From the NCBI RefSeq assembly GCF_000017205.1, contig NC_009656.1:3042001-3106000 (forward strand): a stretch of DNA of 64,000 nt, in the 5' to 3' direction. The notes beneath the pieces are model-generated. The model ran no database searches. It had not been told where the DNA came from and worked only from the letters and a program-made list of their open reading frames with translations. A program made the position numbers and the translations under genes. The stretch comes from Pseudomonas paraeruginosa PA7 (GTDB lineage Bacteria > Pseudomonadota > Gammaproteobacteria > Pseudomonadales > Pseudomonadaceae). Positions 44,895 to 53,169 of the stretch are shown here, one piece after another (position 1 is the stretch's first letter; each line of letters begins with the position of its first letter).

Positions 44895-45356
44895 ATGGCC
44901 GAACTCGACCGCATCGACCTGAAAATCCTCCGCGCCCTGGCCGACGACGGCCGCCTGAGCTGGCGCGATCTCGCGCAGAGAATCGGCCTCTCGCTGACGC
45001 CGACGCTGCGCCGGGTACGCCGCCTGGAGGAGGAACACTACATCCAGGGCTACTTCGCCCGGCTCGACGAGGAACGCCTGTCCGGGGCCATGAGCGTGTT
45101 CGTCTCGGTGTCCCTGGAAAAGCAGACCGGCGACTACCTCGCCCGCTTCGAGGAACGCATCGTCGATGCGCCGCAGGTCATGAGCTGTTTCCAGATGACC
45201 GGCGATGCGGACTACATGCTGCGGGTGGTGGTCAAGGATCTCGCCGCCTACCAGGCGTTCCTCACCAATACCCTGACCTGCATTCCCGGCGTGGCTGGCA
45301 TCAAGTCGGCCTTCGCACTGAAGTCGGTGATGCTGCGCTCGGCCCCGCCGCTCTAA
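44895..45356 (+). CDS. bkdR: BkdR, Lrp-family activator of the bkd operon
   Basis: A 153-residue Lrp/AsnC protein. The helix-turn-helix is DRIDLKILRALADDGRLSWRDLAQRIGLSLTPTLRRVRRLEEEHYIQGYFA, and the RAM domain contains VMSCFQMTGDADYMLRVVVKDLAAYQAFL, which binds amino acids and builds octamers. In Pseudomonas BkdR needs branched-chain amino acids to activate bkdA1. Divergent from its target. Confidence 0.96.
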   Translation: MAELDRIDLKILRALADDGRLSWRDLAQRIGLSLTPTLRRVRRLEEEHYIQGYFARLDEERLSGAMSVFVSVSLEKQTGDYLARFEERIVDAPQVMSCFQMTGDADYMLRVVVKDLAAYQAFLTNTLTCIPGVAGIKSAFALKSVMLRSAPPL

Positions 45357-45377
45357 GCATGGATCCTGTCTATCTGT

Positions 45378-45387
45378 GTAACGTTAC
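45378..45387. promoter_or_regulatory. GTAACGTTAC palindrome, copy 1
   Basis: Perfect 10-base palindrome GTAACGTTAC followed by GC, repeated in the same form exactly 24 bases further on. It lies 41 bases before the start of the small basic protein gene. Likely one half of a paired operator. Confidence 0.6.
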
Positions 45388-45398
45388 GCTATTCTGAT

Positions 45399-45414
45399 TG
45401 CGTAACGTTACGCA
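45399..45414. promoter_or_regulatory. GTAACGTTAC palindrome, copy 2 (extended)
   Basis: TGCGTAACGTTACGCA is a perfect 16-base palindrome containing the same core as copy 1. It ends 13 bases before the start codon at 45428, overlapping where RNA polymerase or the ribosome must bind. Probably an autoregulatory operator; the binding protein is unknown. Confidence 0.65.
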
Positions 45415-45427
45415 GATGGAGCCTTTC

Positions 45428-45721
45428 ATGAAAGCCAGCAAACCCGGGCCCAAGCCGAGCGGCAAGGCCAAGTCGGCCGCCCAGCGGATGCGCGAGTACC
45501 GCGCGCGCAAGGCCGAGGAAGCCCTCGGCGCCGAGCATTCCGACAAGGAGCGCGAGCGGCAGATCCGCCGCGAGGCGCACGCCGAGCTCGAACGGGTGAA
45601 GCTGGAGCAGCAGCGCCGCGAACACACCCTGCGCAAGGAACTGGAAGCCTGCCAGACCGAGATTGGTCGCCTGCTCGGGCTGCTGCGCCGGCACGGCATC
45701 GATCCGCACCCGGGCAGCTGA
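45428..45721 (+). CDS. Small basic coiled-coil protein, possible DNA-binding regulator
   Basis: A 97-residue product starting at an ATG with GGAG six bases upstream. The N-terminus is basic and proline/glycine-rich (KASKPGPKPSGKAKSAAQRM), followed by REYRARK and a long charged coiled coil (residues 30-85; many Glu/Arg/Lys). The opening resembles those of small plasmid- or chromosome-borne regulators that begin GPKPxG...AAxRMRxYRARK, but I cannot name the family. Two strong palindromes before the gene suggest it binds its own promoter. It is convergent with the topoisomerase gene; the stop codons are adjacent. It lies in the position of the poorly known genes at the far end of the psl locus (pslM-O by PAO1 naming). 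Confidence 0.78.
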   Translation: MKASKPGPKPSGKAKSAAQRMREYRARKAEEALGAEHSDKERERQIRREAHAELERVKLEQQRREHTLRKELEACQTEIGRLLGLLRRHGIDPHPGS

Positions 45722-46723
45722 TCAGCCGGGGGTGTCGAGGAAGGCCAGCAGGGTCGCTTCCTCGGCGCTCAGCCAGCGGCGCTTGCGGGCGCGCCTGAGC
45801 TGGCCCAATTGGCCGGCCTGGTAGGCCTCGATGATCGCCGGATGGATGTAGCATTGCCGGCAGATCGCCACGCTGTTGCCCAGTTCGGCAGCGACCTCCG
45901 CCACCACCGCGCCGAGCCCGTCGGCCCCGGCCCGGCGCAGGCGCTCCAGCGCCAGGGCGCTGCCGGCCCAGGTGCGGTAGTCCTTGGCGCTGAAGTCCTC
46001 GCCGGTCTGGCGGCGCAGGTACTCGTTGATGTCGTGGGAGCCGATGCGGTGGGGGTGGCCGTCCTCGTCCAGGTACTGCAACAGGTCCTGCCCGGGCAGT
46101 TCCAGGCAGCGCCGCAGGACCCGCGCCAGGCGCGGATGCTCCAGGCTGACGTCGTGCTCGATGCCGCTCTTGCCCTTGAAGCGGAAACGGATGCGACTGC
46201 CGTTCACGTCGACGTGCCGGGTACGCAGCGTGGTCAGGCCATAGGAACGGTTGTCGCGGGCGTAGCGGTGGTTGCCGACGCGGATCAGGGTCGCGTCGAG
46301 CAGCGCCACCGCCAGGGCCACCACCTTGTCGCGACCGAGGCCGGGCAGGCGCAACTGGGCGTCGATGTGCCGGCGCAGCCCCGGCAGCGCCTGGCCGAAG
46401 CGCAGCAGGCGCTCGTACTTGTCGGCATCGCGTACTTCGCGCCAGCGCGGGTGGTAGCGGTACTGCTTGCGCCCGCGGGCGTCGCGGCCGGTGGCCTGGA
46501 GATGGCCGGCCGGGTCCGGGCAGATCCACACTTCGCGGTAGGCCGGCGGGATGGCCAGCTGGTCCAGCCGATGGATCCGCTCGGCGTCGCGGATGCGCTG
46601 GCCGTCCGGGTCGAAGTAGACGAAGCGCTTGCCCTGGCGGCGCCGGCGAATGCCCGGCTGGCGATCGTCGACGTAGCACAGGTCGGCGGGCAGGACGGGG
46701 GGTGGCGGTGGCGCTGCGCTCAT
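45722..46723 (-). CDS. DNA topoisomerase type IB (eukaryotic/poxvirus-like)
   Basis: A 333-residue enzyme that nicks and rejoins one DNA strand to relax supercoils. The N-terminal domain has YVDDRQPGIRRRRQGKRFVYFDPDGQRI, and the catalytic domain has the arginine/lysine stretch VGNHRYARDNRSYGLTTLRTRHV, FSAKDYRTWAGSALALERL and the nucleophile tyrosine in ICRQCYIHPAIIEAY. All expected catalytic residues are visible. Chromosomal copies occur in many pseudomonads; its role there is unclear. It is upstream in the same direction as nothing in psl: pslL ends 135 bases away on the same strand and belongs to the other operon. Confidence 0.93.
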   Translation of the reverse strand: MSAAPPPPPVLPADLCYVDDRQPGIRRRRQGKRFVYFDPDGQRIRDAERIHRLDQLAIPPAYREVWICPDPAGHLQATGRDARGRKQYRYHPRWREVRDADKYERLLRFGQALPGLRRHIDAQLRLPGLGRDKVVALAVALLDATLIRVGNHRYARDNRSYGLTTLRTRHVDVNGSRIRFRFKGKSGIEHDVSLEHPRLARVLRRCLELPGQDLLQYLDEDGHPHRIGSHDINEYLRRQTGEDFSAKDYRTWAGSALALERLRRAGADGLGAVVAEVAAELGNSVAICRQCYIHPAIIEAYQAGQLGQLRRARKRRWLSAEEATLLAFLDTPG

Positions 46724-46858
46724 GTTCCGGGTTCCGAAGGGACGCTGCCTGTTTAGGCCGCTGCGTCCGGCGGAACGTTCAACCGCGCTGCGTATTCCTC
46801 CCGGCGGCTCGACGGGCCGGTCGGCGGGGCGTTCGCCGCCGTCCGGCCCGGGCGGGCA

Positions 46859-47926
46859 TCAGCGGGCTTCGCCGCCGCCCTGCGGCGCCAGGGCTTTCTT
46901 GCGCACCGGGAAGGGGAAGTACAGGGCGCGCAGCAGCGCGACGCGCTTGATCAGCTCGCCGATCAGCAGCGAGGCGATCACCGAGACCACCAGGGCGACG
47001 CAGGCGGCGGCCGGCTCCGCCAGGCCCAGGCGCACCAGCAGGGCGAAGGACTTGTGCTGGATCTCGCCATGGAAGATCAGCAGGATCAGGGTCGACTGGC
47101 CGATGTAGGTCATGGCCTTGCCCAGCCAGTCGAGCTTCATCATCAGCCCGGACAGCGCCCAGCACACATAGACCCCGCTCGCCGCCTGTACGGTGGCCCA
47201 GAACCAATGGTCGTAGCGGCGCTGCGCCATGTCCACCACGGTCGGGTAGTAGAGGAAGCTGCCGATGGTCACGGCGAGGGCGATGCACAGGGTCAGCAGC
47301 GAGCTCTGGTGGCGGCGCAGGACGTCGCGCAGGAGGTAGCCGAACATGAAATGGGCGCTGCTGATCAGGGTGATGTCCAGGCTGAACGGCAGGCCCGGCA
47401 GCAGGTACTGCTCGCCGCCGAACTCCACCGGGATCTGCCAGAACGTCTTCAGGAACAGGATGCCCAGGCCCAGTTGCATGCCCACCAGCACGCAGGCGGC
47501 GCCGAGGGACAGGCCGAGGCGCTGGATGACGCGCAGCATGAGCCAGGCGAACAGGGTCGCCACCCAGAAGTGCGGCAGGTACCAGAGCGCCTGCCAGGGC
47601 AGGGTGTCGACCGAGGCGTAGAGGACCCCGCCGATGTCCGGCAGCAGCGGCTGGCCGCGCAGCAGGTCGCGGAGGATGACGTAGCCGAGCATGGTCACGA
47701 AGAACGGCTTGAGCAGGGCGTCGGCCTTGCGCAGGGCCATTTCGCCGAAGGGCTGCTCGGTCCTGAAGAACACCCCGGAGATGAAGAAGAACAGCGGCAG
47801 GATGAACGGCGACAGCAACGGATAGAGCACGTTCGGCGAGCTGGCGACGAACCAGCTGTGGCCGAAGACGATGATCAGGATGCCCACGCCGCGGGTCACA
47901 TCCATCTGAATCCAGCGTTTTTTCAC
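46859..47926 (-). CDS. pslL: PslL, membrane acyltransferase
   Basis: A 355-residue acyltransferase-3 family protein with about ten helices. The catalytic histidine lies in the N-terminal GVGILIIVFGHSWFVASS, followed by FILPLFFFISGVFFR. It may acylate the Psl polysaccharide. The start is GTG at 47926, with GGGAG seven bases before it; no better ATG is available. It is 82 bases after pslK and ends the psl transcript as visible here. Confidence 0.9.
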   Translation of the reverse strand: MKKRWIQMDVTRGVGILIIVFGHSWFVASSPNVLYPLLSPFILPLFFFISGVFFRTEQPFGEMALRKADALLKPFFVTMLGYVILRDLLRGQPLLPDIGGVLYASVDTLPWQALWYLPHFWVATLFAWLMLRVIQRLGLSLGAACVLVGMQLGLGILFLKTFWQIPVEFGGEQYLLPGLPFSLDITLISSAHFMFGYLLRDVLRRHQSSLLTLCIALAVTIGSFLYYPTVVDMAQRRYDHWFWATVQAASGVYVCWALSGLMMKLDWLGKAMTYIGQSTLILLIFHGEIQHKSFALLVRLGLAEPAAACVALVVSVIASLLIGELIKRVALLRALYFPFPVRKKALAPQGGGEAR

Positions 47927-48008
47927 TTTGCAACTCCCGCTTGACGCGCTAACTCGGTGTGGTTGTTCGAAGGCCCCCAGGGCCAGGCTCGCTACCCGGA
48001 GCCATGGG

Positions 48009-49418
48009 TCAACTCGTGCGCCAGGGCCGCAGCCAGAGCGCCATGCCGGCCAGCGCCAGGCAACCGGCGAGGGTGCCCAGGCCCAGTTGCAGCCAGGTCC
48101 CGTCGATGCGGAACAGCAGGCCGGCGGCGAGCGCCATGGCGACTGCGTTCAGCAGCCAGAGCCGGGCCCAGGGCAGGGCGTCGAGCAGGGCCTGGCGGCG
48201 CATCAGCAGCAGCGCGGTGCAGAGCACCCCGCCGAGGGCCGCCAGGGGAATCCCCGGCAGCCCGAAAACGAAGGGCAGGCCGCCCAGCAGCGCGGCGTTC
48301 AGTGCGCTGCCGAGCAGCTCGCAGCGCAGCGGCAGGCGGGTGTCGCCGGCGGCATAGGCATAGCGCGCCAGCAGGGCGTTCCAGGCGCCGAACACCAGGG
48401 GCACGGCGAACCAGGCCAGCAGCGCCGGCAACGGCGAGCCGGCGGTCTGCTGCGGCAGCAACAGGGCGACCAGGCTGGGCGCGGCGGCCACCAGCCCGAC
48501 CCCGGCCGGCAAGGTCAGCAGGCTGGCGGTCTCCAGGCCGCGGCGAAGCAGGGCCAGGCGCTCGCCACCCTGGCGTCGACTCATCATGCCGAGCAGCACC
48601 TGGTTGAGGCTCATCAGGGCGATCAGCGGCAGGTTCATCAGCTTGCGCGCCAGGTTGACCCAGGTCACCGCGCCTTCGCCGAGCAGCGAGGCCACCAGCC
48701 GCTCGACCAGCGCCAGGCCCTGGCTGGCGGCGTTGCTCAGCAGCAGCGGGCCGATCCGTCCGCCGAGCTGGCCCAGCTCGACGCCCGACAGGCGCCAGTG
48801 CCAGGGGCGCCAGCCCTCGGACCACAGCGAGGGCAACAGCACCAGCGGCATCAGCAGGCTGCCGATCAGACAGGCCAGGGCCAGTTGCCCGGGCTGGCTG
48901 GCCTGGCCGTGCAGGGCCAGGTAGAGCACCGGCGGCAGGTTGAACAGCAGCGAGCCGAGTCCGGCGAGGACGAAGCGCTCGGCGGCCTGCAGGGGGATGC
49001 TGAACAGCGCGTGGAGCATCAGGCCCGGCACGCACCAGGCGAGGATCCTCAGGTTGGCCGCGGCCTGGGCGCTGGCGCTCTCGGCCAGGCCGGGGCCGAG
49101 GAAGCGCACCAGCCAGGGCGCGCCGGCCAGCAGCAGGAGGCTGAGCAGCACGGCGATCCCCAGCAGCGCCGGCTGGATCGCCGCCAGCCAGTCGAGACGG
49201 CGTGCGCCCTGGCGTTCGAGGAACAGCGGCAGCGCCGCCGCGCTGAGCACGCCACCGGCCAGCGACATGCGCAGGGCCTCGGGCAGGAACAGGGCGATGA
49301 GGAAGGCGTCGCTGCGCTCGCCAGCGCCCCAGGAGGCGACCAGCAGCCATTCGCGGGCGAAGCCCAGGCACAGGCCGAGCAGGGTGGCCAGGGTCAGCCA
49401 GAAGGCGGAGCCGAGCAT
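48009..49418 (-). CDS. pslK: PslK, MurJ/MviN-like lipid-linked oligosaccharide flippase
   Basis: A 469-residue polytopic protein with about 13-14 helices. It opens FWLTLATLLGLCLGFAREWLLVASWGAGERSDAFLIALFLPEALR, as in the MviN/MurJ branch of the MOP superfamily. It probably moves the Psl repeat unit across the inner membrane. One base separates it from pslJ. Confidence 0.92.
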   Translation of the reverse strand: MLGSAFWLTLATLLGLCLGFAREWLLVASWGAGERSDAFLIALFLPEALRMSLAGGVLSAAALPLFLERQGARRLDWLAAIQPALLGIAVLLSLLLLAGAPWLVRFLGPGLAESASAQAAANLRILAWCVPGLMLHALFSIPLQAAERFVLAGLGSLLFNLPPVLYLALHGQASQPGQLALACLIGSLLMPLVLLPSLWSEGWRPWHWRLSGVELGQLGGRIGPLLLSNAASQGLALVERLVASLLGEGAVTWVNLARKLMNLPLIALMSLNQVLLGMMSRRQGGERLALLRRGLETASLLTLPAGVGLVAAAPSLVALLLPQQTAGSPLPALLAWFAVPLVFGAWNALLARYAYAAGDTRLPLRCELLGSALNAALLGGLPFVFGLPGIPLAALGGVLCTALLLMRRQALLDALPWARLWLLNAVAMALAAGLLFRIDGTWLQLGLGTLAGCLALAGMALWLRPWRTS

Positions 49419-49419
49419 C

Positions 49420-50856
49420 TCAGGCCTCGGCCCCGCGCTCGAGCTGCCGCTTGAGCTTGCGATAACCCACCGCCCGCACTTGCGGCTGGCGCTCCGGGAA
49501 CAGCCGGCGGGCTTCCAGCAGGTTGATCCCGACCAGCAGCCAGAACAGGCCGATCATCACCACGGCGAAGCTGAAGTAGTGGTCGAACAGGCCGCTGACC
49601 AGCGCCGCCAGGATGCCGCCGGTGCTGCCCAGCCAGATCGCGTTGTCGCGGGTCAGGCGGATCGGGCCTTTCTCCGGACGCGCCTCGCGCCACCAGCGCC
49701 AGGTCACCGCGATGAACAGCAGCATGCCGCCCAGGCCGACCTTGTACATGAAGTTCAGCCACAGGTTGGAGATGCCCAGCAGGTCGGTGCCCGGCACCGG
49801 CGGGTCGACCTTGAAGCCGATGCCCAGCGGATAGCGGGCGACGGCCTTGGGGAACATCCGGTATTCGTCGAAGCGCACCTCGGTACTGGCGTTCTGCGGC
49901 GAGAAGATGGTCGCCAGGCGCTCCTGCAGCGGCGGGTAGCTGAGCACCAGGACCACCACCAGGCCGACCCCGAGCAACAGCAGGCGGCCGGTGTAGGGCA
50001 CCTTGCGCAGGGACATCCAGAACAGCACCACCGCCAGGCTGAGCATCGCCCCGCGGGAACTGGCGAGGAGGATCGCGGCGGCGCCGAGGAGCGCCACGGC
50101 GAGGCCCAGGCCGCGCCGCCAGCCCTGGTTGGCGACCCCGTAGCAGAACGCCAGGGGCAGCAGCAGGGCCATGATCCCGCCGGTGGCGTTGGGGTGCATC
50201 CAGGGCGAGCCCATCCGCGAGGAAAGCGCCTCCAGGCCGAACTTGAGGGTGTCCAGGTTGGCGTAGTTGAACAGCGCCAGGATCGGCGCCATCCCCGACG
50301 CCGAGCGGTAGCGGATGAACACCGCGATGGACATCAGCAGCATCGCCAGGGTGCCCAGCAACAGGGCGATGACCAGTGTCTCGCGGTTCTTGCGCTCCAC
50401 CAGCAGGCGTCCGGCGAGGAACACGATGGACAGGTTGAGCAGCCAGCGCAGCCAGTTCGACAGGCCGCTGGCCTCGGCCTTGATGCTGACCTGGCCGACC
50501 ACGAACGGCAGCGCGGTGAACAGCATCAGCCACAGCAGCATGCGCTCGGTGGAGCGGTAGCGCAGCGCCGGCGCCGGCGGCAGGCGCGAGAGGAAGATGT
50601 GCCAGAGCACCGCGCCCCAGGTCAGGGCGAGGATCGCTTCGCTGACCGTCGAACGGATCCCCACGTTGACCGTGGAGTAGGGCATGAAGGTGGCCACCAG
50701 GGCGAACAGCAGCAGCCCCCAGAACGGGAAGCGCAGGATGGTGACCGCGGCCGCCAGGCCGACCATGGCGGCGCCGGCCTTGGCCGGGCTGAGCAACAGC
50801 AGCGCTCCGCCGAACGCCAGGCCGAAGACGACAGCGACGAGGTTTCCCAACGACAT
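49420..50856 (-). CDS. pslJ: PslJ, O-antigen-ligase/Wzy-like polymerase
   Basis: A 478-residue protein with about twelve helices and a large periplasmic loop (roughly residues 285-360: FWMSLRKVPYTGRLLL to FPKAVARYPLGIGFKVDPPV), the layout of Wzy and O-antigen ligases. It is the likely polymerase of Psl repeat units. The ATG at 50856 lies two bases after the pslI stop; a much longer open frame upstream overlaps pslI and is rejected. Confidence 0.9.
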   Translation of the reverse strand: MSLGNLVAVVFGLAFGGALLLLSPAKAGAAMVGLAAAVTILRFPFWGLLLFALVATFMPYSTVNVGIRSTVSEAILALTWGAVLWHIFLSRLPPAPALRYRSTERMLLWLMLFTALPFVVGQVSIKAEASGLSNWLRWLLNLSIVFLAGRLLVERKNRETLVIALLLGTLAMLLMSIAVFIRYRSASGMAPILALFNYANLDTLKFGLEALSSRMGSPWMHPNATGGIMALLLPLAFCYGVANQGWRRGLGLAVALLGAAAILLASSRGAMLSLAVVLFWMSLRKVPYTGRLLLLGVGLVVVLVLSYPPLQERLATIFSPQNASTEVRFDEYRMFPKAVARYPLGIGFKVDPPVPGTDLLGISNLWLNFMYKVGLGGMLLFIAVTWRWWREARPEKGPIRLTRDNAIWLGSTGGILAALVSGLFDHYFSFAVVMIGLFWLLVGINLLEARRLFPERQPQVRAVGYRKLKRQLERGAEA

Positions 50857-50858
50857 TC

Positions 50859-51962
50859 TCAACTCAGTTCCTCGATCAGTGCGGCCAGGCGTTGCCGGTA
50901 GGCTTCGCGGTTGAAGCGCGCGGCCCAGGCGATGAGCTCTTCCGCCGAGGCTTCGCGCGGCGCATCGGCCAGGCGCAGCATCAGGCGTTCCAGGGCGGCG
51001 CCGTCGGTGGGCGAGAAGCGCGGCGCCGACGGCGGGGTGATTTCGTCCAGCGAGGTGCCGCTGGCCACCGCCACCGGCGTGCCGACGCTCAGCGCCTCGA
51101 CCACCGGCAGGCCGAAGCCTTCGGCGTAGGACGGTTGCCAGAGCCGCTCGGCCTGGCGGTACAGCGCATGCAGCTCGGCGTCGTCGAGCCCGCCGAGCGC
51201 GTGCAGGCCGGGCAGGTCGCGTTGCTCCTCGGGCAGGTGGTCGAGGCTGCCGACCAGTACCAGCGGCGGCACGCCGGGCGCCTGGGCGCGCGCCCGGGCC
51301 CAGGCGCGGACGAACCAGGGCACGTTCTTGCGCAACTCGCGGGTACCCACCAGCAGCCAGTAGCGCGGCGGCAGGCCGCGTGCCGAGAGGTCGGCGGGCT
51401 CGCCGGCGAAGCCATCGACCTGGTTGGGCAGCACCCGGACCTTCCCGGCGACCCCGGGAAACAGCCGCACGGCCTCGTCGGCGCTGTACTGCGAAGGCGT
51501 CCACACGCGGTCGGCGACGCGCAGCGCGTAGGCGATCGACAGGTAGTCGCTGACCCGGTAGACCAGCGCCTTCAGGCGGTTGGCGTGGTAGTTCTTCAGG
51601 GTGACCTGGAACAGGTCGTGGATCAGCAGCGCGTAGCGCACGCCCGGCGGACGCGGCGGTAGCGGCAGGCCCATGTTGAAGGTGCTGATGTACAGCTCGA
51701 TGCCCTGCTCGCGCAGGGCGCGCGGCAGGAAACCGGCTTCGAAGCGCAGGCGCTGGTGCGGCTGGTGCATCGCGGTGCGCGGGCAGCCCCACGGCGGGCA
51801 GACCGCCTGCTGGCGCAGCGGGTCGTCGAGAGGCGCCACGGTGAAGCGGGTCACCTGCGTGCCGGGCAGGCTTTCCAGGGCCTGCTCCATGGCATGGACC
51901 TGGCGGCTGATGCCCGAGTGCGGCGAGGTGCCGACGGTGCGGTAGTCGAGTCCTATGCGCAT
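50859..51962 (-). CDS. pslI: PslI, GT4-family glycosyltransferase
   Basis: A 367-residue GT-B fold enzyme: MRIGLDYRTVGTSPHSGISRQVHAM at the acceptor side and the nucleotide-sugar motif WQPSYAEGFGLPVVEALSVGTPV (E-x7-E type) at the donor side. It adds a sugar, probably mannose, to the Psl repeat on the cytoplasmic face. It overlaps pslH by ten bases. Confidence 0.92.
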   Translation of the reverse strand: MRIGLDYRTVGTSPHSGISRQVHAMEQALESLPGTQVTRFTVAPLDDPLRQQAVCPPWGCPRTAMHQPHQRLRFEAGFLPRALREQGIELYISTFNMGLPLPPRPPGVRYALLIHDLFQVTLKNYHANRLKALVYRVSDYLSIAYALRVADRVWTPSQYSADEAVRLFPGVAGKVRVLPNQVDGFAGEPADLSARGLPPRYWLLVGTRELRKNVPWFVRAWARARAQAPGVPPLVLVGSLDHLPEEQRDLPGLHALGGLDDAELHALYRQAERLWQPSYAEGFGLPVVEALSVGTPVAVASGTSLDEITPPSAPRFSPTDGAALERLMLRLADAPREASAEELIAWAARFNREAYRQRLAALIEELS

Positions 51963-53161
51963 GCCGGCGCTCCTTCGGCGAGGCCGGCGTAGACCTGTTC
52001 CAGTTGGCTGGCGGCGACGCTCCAGTCGTGCGCGCGGCGTACGTAGGCGCGGCCGTTCTCGCCCAGCGCGCGGGCCTGCCCCGGGTCCTGCAACAGGCGC
52101 ACCACGGCGTCGGCGAGCTGCTCGGCGGATTCGCCGCCGAGGTAGTCCTCGCCGTCCCGCAGTTCCAGGCCGGAAACGCCCTGCGCGGTACTCGCCAGCG
52201 GCAGCCCGGCGGCCAGGGCCTCCAGTACCTTCAGCTTCGAGCCGCCGCCGTGGCGCAGCGCGGCGAGGAACACCGAACTGCTCGATTGCAGTTGCAGCAG
52301 GTCGGGAACGAAGCCCTGCCATTCGATGCGCGGATCGCTCCAGCGTTGCGCCCAGCCCGCCGGCAGCGCATAGCCGCAGACGCTCATGCGCGCCTCGGGG
52401 CAGCGCGCCCAGACCCGCGGCAGGATCTCGTCGAGCAGCCATTCCACGGCATCGACGTTCGGTGCGTATTCGTAGTTGCCGAGGAACAGCACGCGCTGCG
52501 CTTCGGGCGTCGGCCGGGCGGCGGCGAAGTGCTCGCAGTCGACCCCGTTGACCACCACCGGCACCGGGCGCCCGAGCAGCGCGCCGAGCTGCCGCGCATC
52601 CTTCTCGGTCACGGCGACGACCGCCGCCGCCTGGCTCATCACCCGGCGTTCCCAGCGGCGGTAGCGCCACTGGTCGTAACGCGCGAAGGGCAGCGCCCAG
52701 CCCGGCAGGCGGTCGTAGGTGGCGGCGCCGAGGGACGACTCGACGTTGTGCTCGGTGAGCACGAACGGCTGGCCGGCATCGCGCAGCGGTCGTTCGTAGG
52801 GCTGGAAGCTGTAGCTGTGCTCGACCTGGACCACGTCCCAGGGCTCACGCAGCAACTCCGTGGCGGTGCGTTGCAGCGCCGCCGACAGGCCGTTGACGCT
52901 GGCCAGCAGCGGGTAGGGCGCGAACAGCGCGGCGAGCAGTGTGGAGAGACTGCGCAGCGGTCGGCGCGGCAGCACGACCAGGCGTTCGAGGAAGGGCTCA
53001 AGGGCCCGGCGGTCCTCGGCGCTGACCGGCTGCTTGCTGTGCAGCAGCACGGTGATGCGGTGGCCGCGCGCCGCCAGGCTGCGCAACAGATGGTACTGGC
53101 GGGTCTTGCCGCCGCTGGTGGTGGGCCAGGGCGAGTAGGGCAGGATCCAGAGAATACGCAT
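51953..53161 (-). CDS. pslH: PslH, GT4-family glycosyltransferase
   Basis: A 402-residue GT-B enzyme starting MRILWILPYSPWPTTSGGKTRQYHLLRSLAARGHRITVLL and carrying the donor motif GGGSKLKVLEALAAGLPLAST. Probably adds a mannose or similar sugar. It starts eight bases after the pslG stop and ends with TAG inside pslI. Confidence 0.92.
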   Translation of the reverse strand: MRILWILPYSPWPTTSGGKTRQYHLLRSLAARGHRITVLLHSKQPVSAEDRRALEPFLERLVVLPRRPLRSLSTLLAALFAPYPLLASVNGLSAALQRTATELLREPWDVVQVEHSYSFQPYERPLRDAGQPFVLTEHNVESSLGAATYDRLPGWALPFARYDQWRYRRWERRVMSQAAAVVAVTEKDARQLGALLGRPVPVVVNGVDCEHFAAARPTPEAQRVLFLGNYEYAPNVDAVEWLLDEILPRVWARCPEARMSVCGYALPAGWAQRWSDPRIEWQGFVPDLLQLQSSSSVFLAALRHGGGSKLKVLEALAAGLPLASTAQGVSGLELRDGEDYLGGESAEQLADAVVRLLQDPGQARALGENGRAYVRRAHDWSVAASQLEQVYAGLAEGAPACA

Positions 53162-53169
53162 GCGTGGTT

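Noticed and set aside
47928-50901. Two long plus-strand frames opposite pslJ-pslK
   Set aside because: Extremely Gln/Ala/Gly-rich, no recognisable fold, and pslJ-pslK fill the region with correct lengths.
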